Origin: Dehalococcoidia bacterium
Lineage (GTDB): Bacteria > Chloroflexota > Dehalococcoidia > E44-bin15
DNA length: 13,524 nt
Assembly (NCBI GenBank): GCA_030638665.1
Contig: DAOWEF010000077.1
Location: 1 to 13,524 of the forward strand
Direction: 5' to 3'
Part shown: piece by piece, positions 12,300-13,524 of the stretch
Numbering within the stretch: the stretch's first letter is position 1
How the letters are laid out: every line of letters begins with the position of its first letter
Program-made: the position numbers and the translations under genes
The notes under the pieces: generated by a model
The model's database searches: none
Seen by the model: only the letters and a program-made list of their open reading frames with translations
Told to the model about the DNA's origin: nothing

Positions 12300-13524
12300 C
12301 TAGCACTTTACTGATTTAACACCCAGGAAGTCTGATGTCAGTTTCATGGCGCAGAGTTCGCCGCACATGCTGCAGGCATCCCCTGAAGTGGCATGTTGCC
12401 CGTGCAACCGCCGCGCTTTTTTGGGGTCCAGCCCCAGTCTCACCTGTTCCTCCCAGTCCAGGTTCTTGCGCGCTATGGACATTCTCAAGTCTCGTTCCCA
12501 GGCGCCCTTTACCCCCTTAGCGATATCGGCGGCGTGGGCCGCGATCCGGGAGGCGATCACCCCCTCCTTCACATCATCCAGGTCGGGGAGGCCGAGGTGC
12601 TCTGAGGGGGTTACATAGCACAAGAAATCAGCACCTGCCAGGGCAGCGATGGCGCCACCGATGGCGCCTGAGATATGGTCGTAGCCGGCGGCGATATCGG
12701 TGACCAGCGGTCCCAATACATAAAAGGGAGCCCCTTTGCAAATGGCTTTCTCTAGCTGGACATTGGTGGCAATCTGATCTAATGGGACATGTCCCGGACC
12801 CTCCACCATCACCTGGACCCCAGCATCCCAGGCGCGTGCCACCAGCTCCCCGAGGATGAGGAGCTCCTCCACCTGCGCCCTATCGGTGGCATCGGCCAGG
12901 CTGCCCGGACGCAGTCCATCGCCCAAACTCAGCGTCACATCGAGTTCTCGGGCGATCTCCAGCAGGCGGTCATACTGCTCGTATAGCGGGTTCTCCTGCT
13001 CATTATGGAGGATCCAGCCGAGGAGGATGGCCCCACCGCGCGAGACGATGTCGGTCACCCTTTTCTGGCGTTTCAGTGGCTCGATCGCTGCGCGGGTGAC
13101 CCCGCAGTGCACCGTCACAAAATCGACGCCCTCCGCGGCCTGCTCTTCGATCACCTGGAAGAGGTCATCGGGGGTCATGTTTACAATCGCCCCTCTCCTC
13201 TCGATAGTCTCGATGCCCGCCTGATAGATCGGGACGGTGCCCAGGGGGATGGCGCTTTCTTTGAGGATGGCTCGGCGGATGGCGCCGAGGTCGCCCCCGG
13301 TGCTCAGGTCCATCACAGCATCTGACTTATACTCGATAGCAACCCTCAGCTTCTCCAGCTCGCTCTCCATACTGCCGTAGTCCGATGAGGTGCCGATATT
13401 GGCGTTGACCTTCACCCTCAGCCCCTTCCCTATGCCGCAGTATTGACTGAGCTGGTGGTTCCGATTTGCCGGGATCACTATATTGCCATCGGCGATACCC
13501 TGCCGAATAAACTCTGGAGCCACC
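12300..13524 (-). CDS. thiC: Phosphomethylpyrimidine synthase ThiC, 5' end outside window
   Basis: A radical-SAM enzyme that rearranges aminoimidazole ribotide to hydroxymethylpyrimidine phosphate, the other half of thiamin. The window holds 407 residues, all but roughly the first 20-25. The reading frame is open to the window edge, and the GTG at 13523 is an internal codon, since the conserved [21 protein letters not shown] follows it at once. Other conserved blocks are [50 protein letters not shown] and [19 protein letters not shown]. The C-terminal cluster motif is CSMCGELC (bases 12351-12374), with three residues between the second and third Cys instead of four as in E. coli. A TPP riboswitch, if present, would lie outside the window. 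Confidence 0.97.
   Translation of the reverse strand, partial: VAPEFIRQGIADGNIVIPANRNHQLSQYCGIGKGLRVKVNANIGTSSDYGSMESELEKLRVAIEYKSDAVMDLSTGGDLGAIRRAILKESAIPLGTVPIYQAGIETIERRGAIVNMTPDDLFQVIEEQAAEGVDFVTVHCGVTRAAIEPLKRQKRVTDIVSRGGAILLGWILHNEQENPLYEQYDRLLEIARELDVTLSLGDGLRPGSLADATDRAQVEELLILGELVARAWDAGVQVMVEGPGHVPLDQIATNVQLEKAICKGAPFYVLGPLVTDIAAGYDHISGAIGGAIAALAGADFLCYVTPSEHLGLPDLDDVKEGVIASRIAAHAADIAKGVKGAWERDLRMSIARKNLDWEEQVRLGLDPKKARRLHGQHATSGDACSMCGELCAMKLTSDFLGVKSVKC

Overview
The window is a bacterial chromosome segment in which every intact gene lies on the minus strand, so transcription runs from high to low coordinates. It most resembles an uncultivated anaerobic Chloroflexota, perhaps Dehalococcoidia. 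The hints are a surface protein with a Thr/Pro linker of the PTPT type, dispersed 'GTCATTCCCGCG' and 'RLGWPTSASLTP'-encoding repeats, a BadF-type Fe-S ATPase, and a Thi4 of the sulfide-using archaeal type. The taxonomic guess rests on recall, not on a search.

Right part (10210-13524): thiC (5' end outside the window), thi4 and cinA form a close-packed cluster. ThiC makes the pyrimidine half of thiamin and Thi4 makes the thiazole half from NAD. CinA hydrolyses ADP-ribose and deamidates NMN, which may connect it to NAD turnover by Thi4. Next comes a lone secreted, membrane-anchored protein of unknown function (9382-10095) with its own promoter candidate.

Middle part (6559-9376): a good extended -10 promoter precedes a small excisionase-type HTH protein. 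It is followed on the same strand by a SpeD-type pyruvoyl decarboxylase, a deoxyhypusine-synthase-like enzyme and an agmatinase-family ureohydrolase; the last two overlap by ATGA. No spermidine synthase (speE) is present. The set suggests a non-canonical polyamine route and is the most interesting biology here. An 85-bp diverged tandem duplication lies between speD and the DHS-like gene and covers the DHS start.

Two gene-free stretches (4164-4849 and 5966-6558) flank a site-2-protease/CBS membrane protein. Both hold the same small palindromic repeat modules in opposite order, including an identical 32-bp perfect palindrome. At 4711-4917 the plus strand keeps the C-terminal end of what looks like an ADP-ribosylglycohydrolase, cut at its 5' side by one of the repeats.

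Left part (1-4163): a tight operon of an M20 amidohydrolase, a BadF/HgdC-type ATPase with an extra C-terminal Cys ribbon, plsX, trxA and trxB (3' end outside the window). No tRNA, rRNA, CRISPR array or insertion sequence was recognised.
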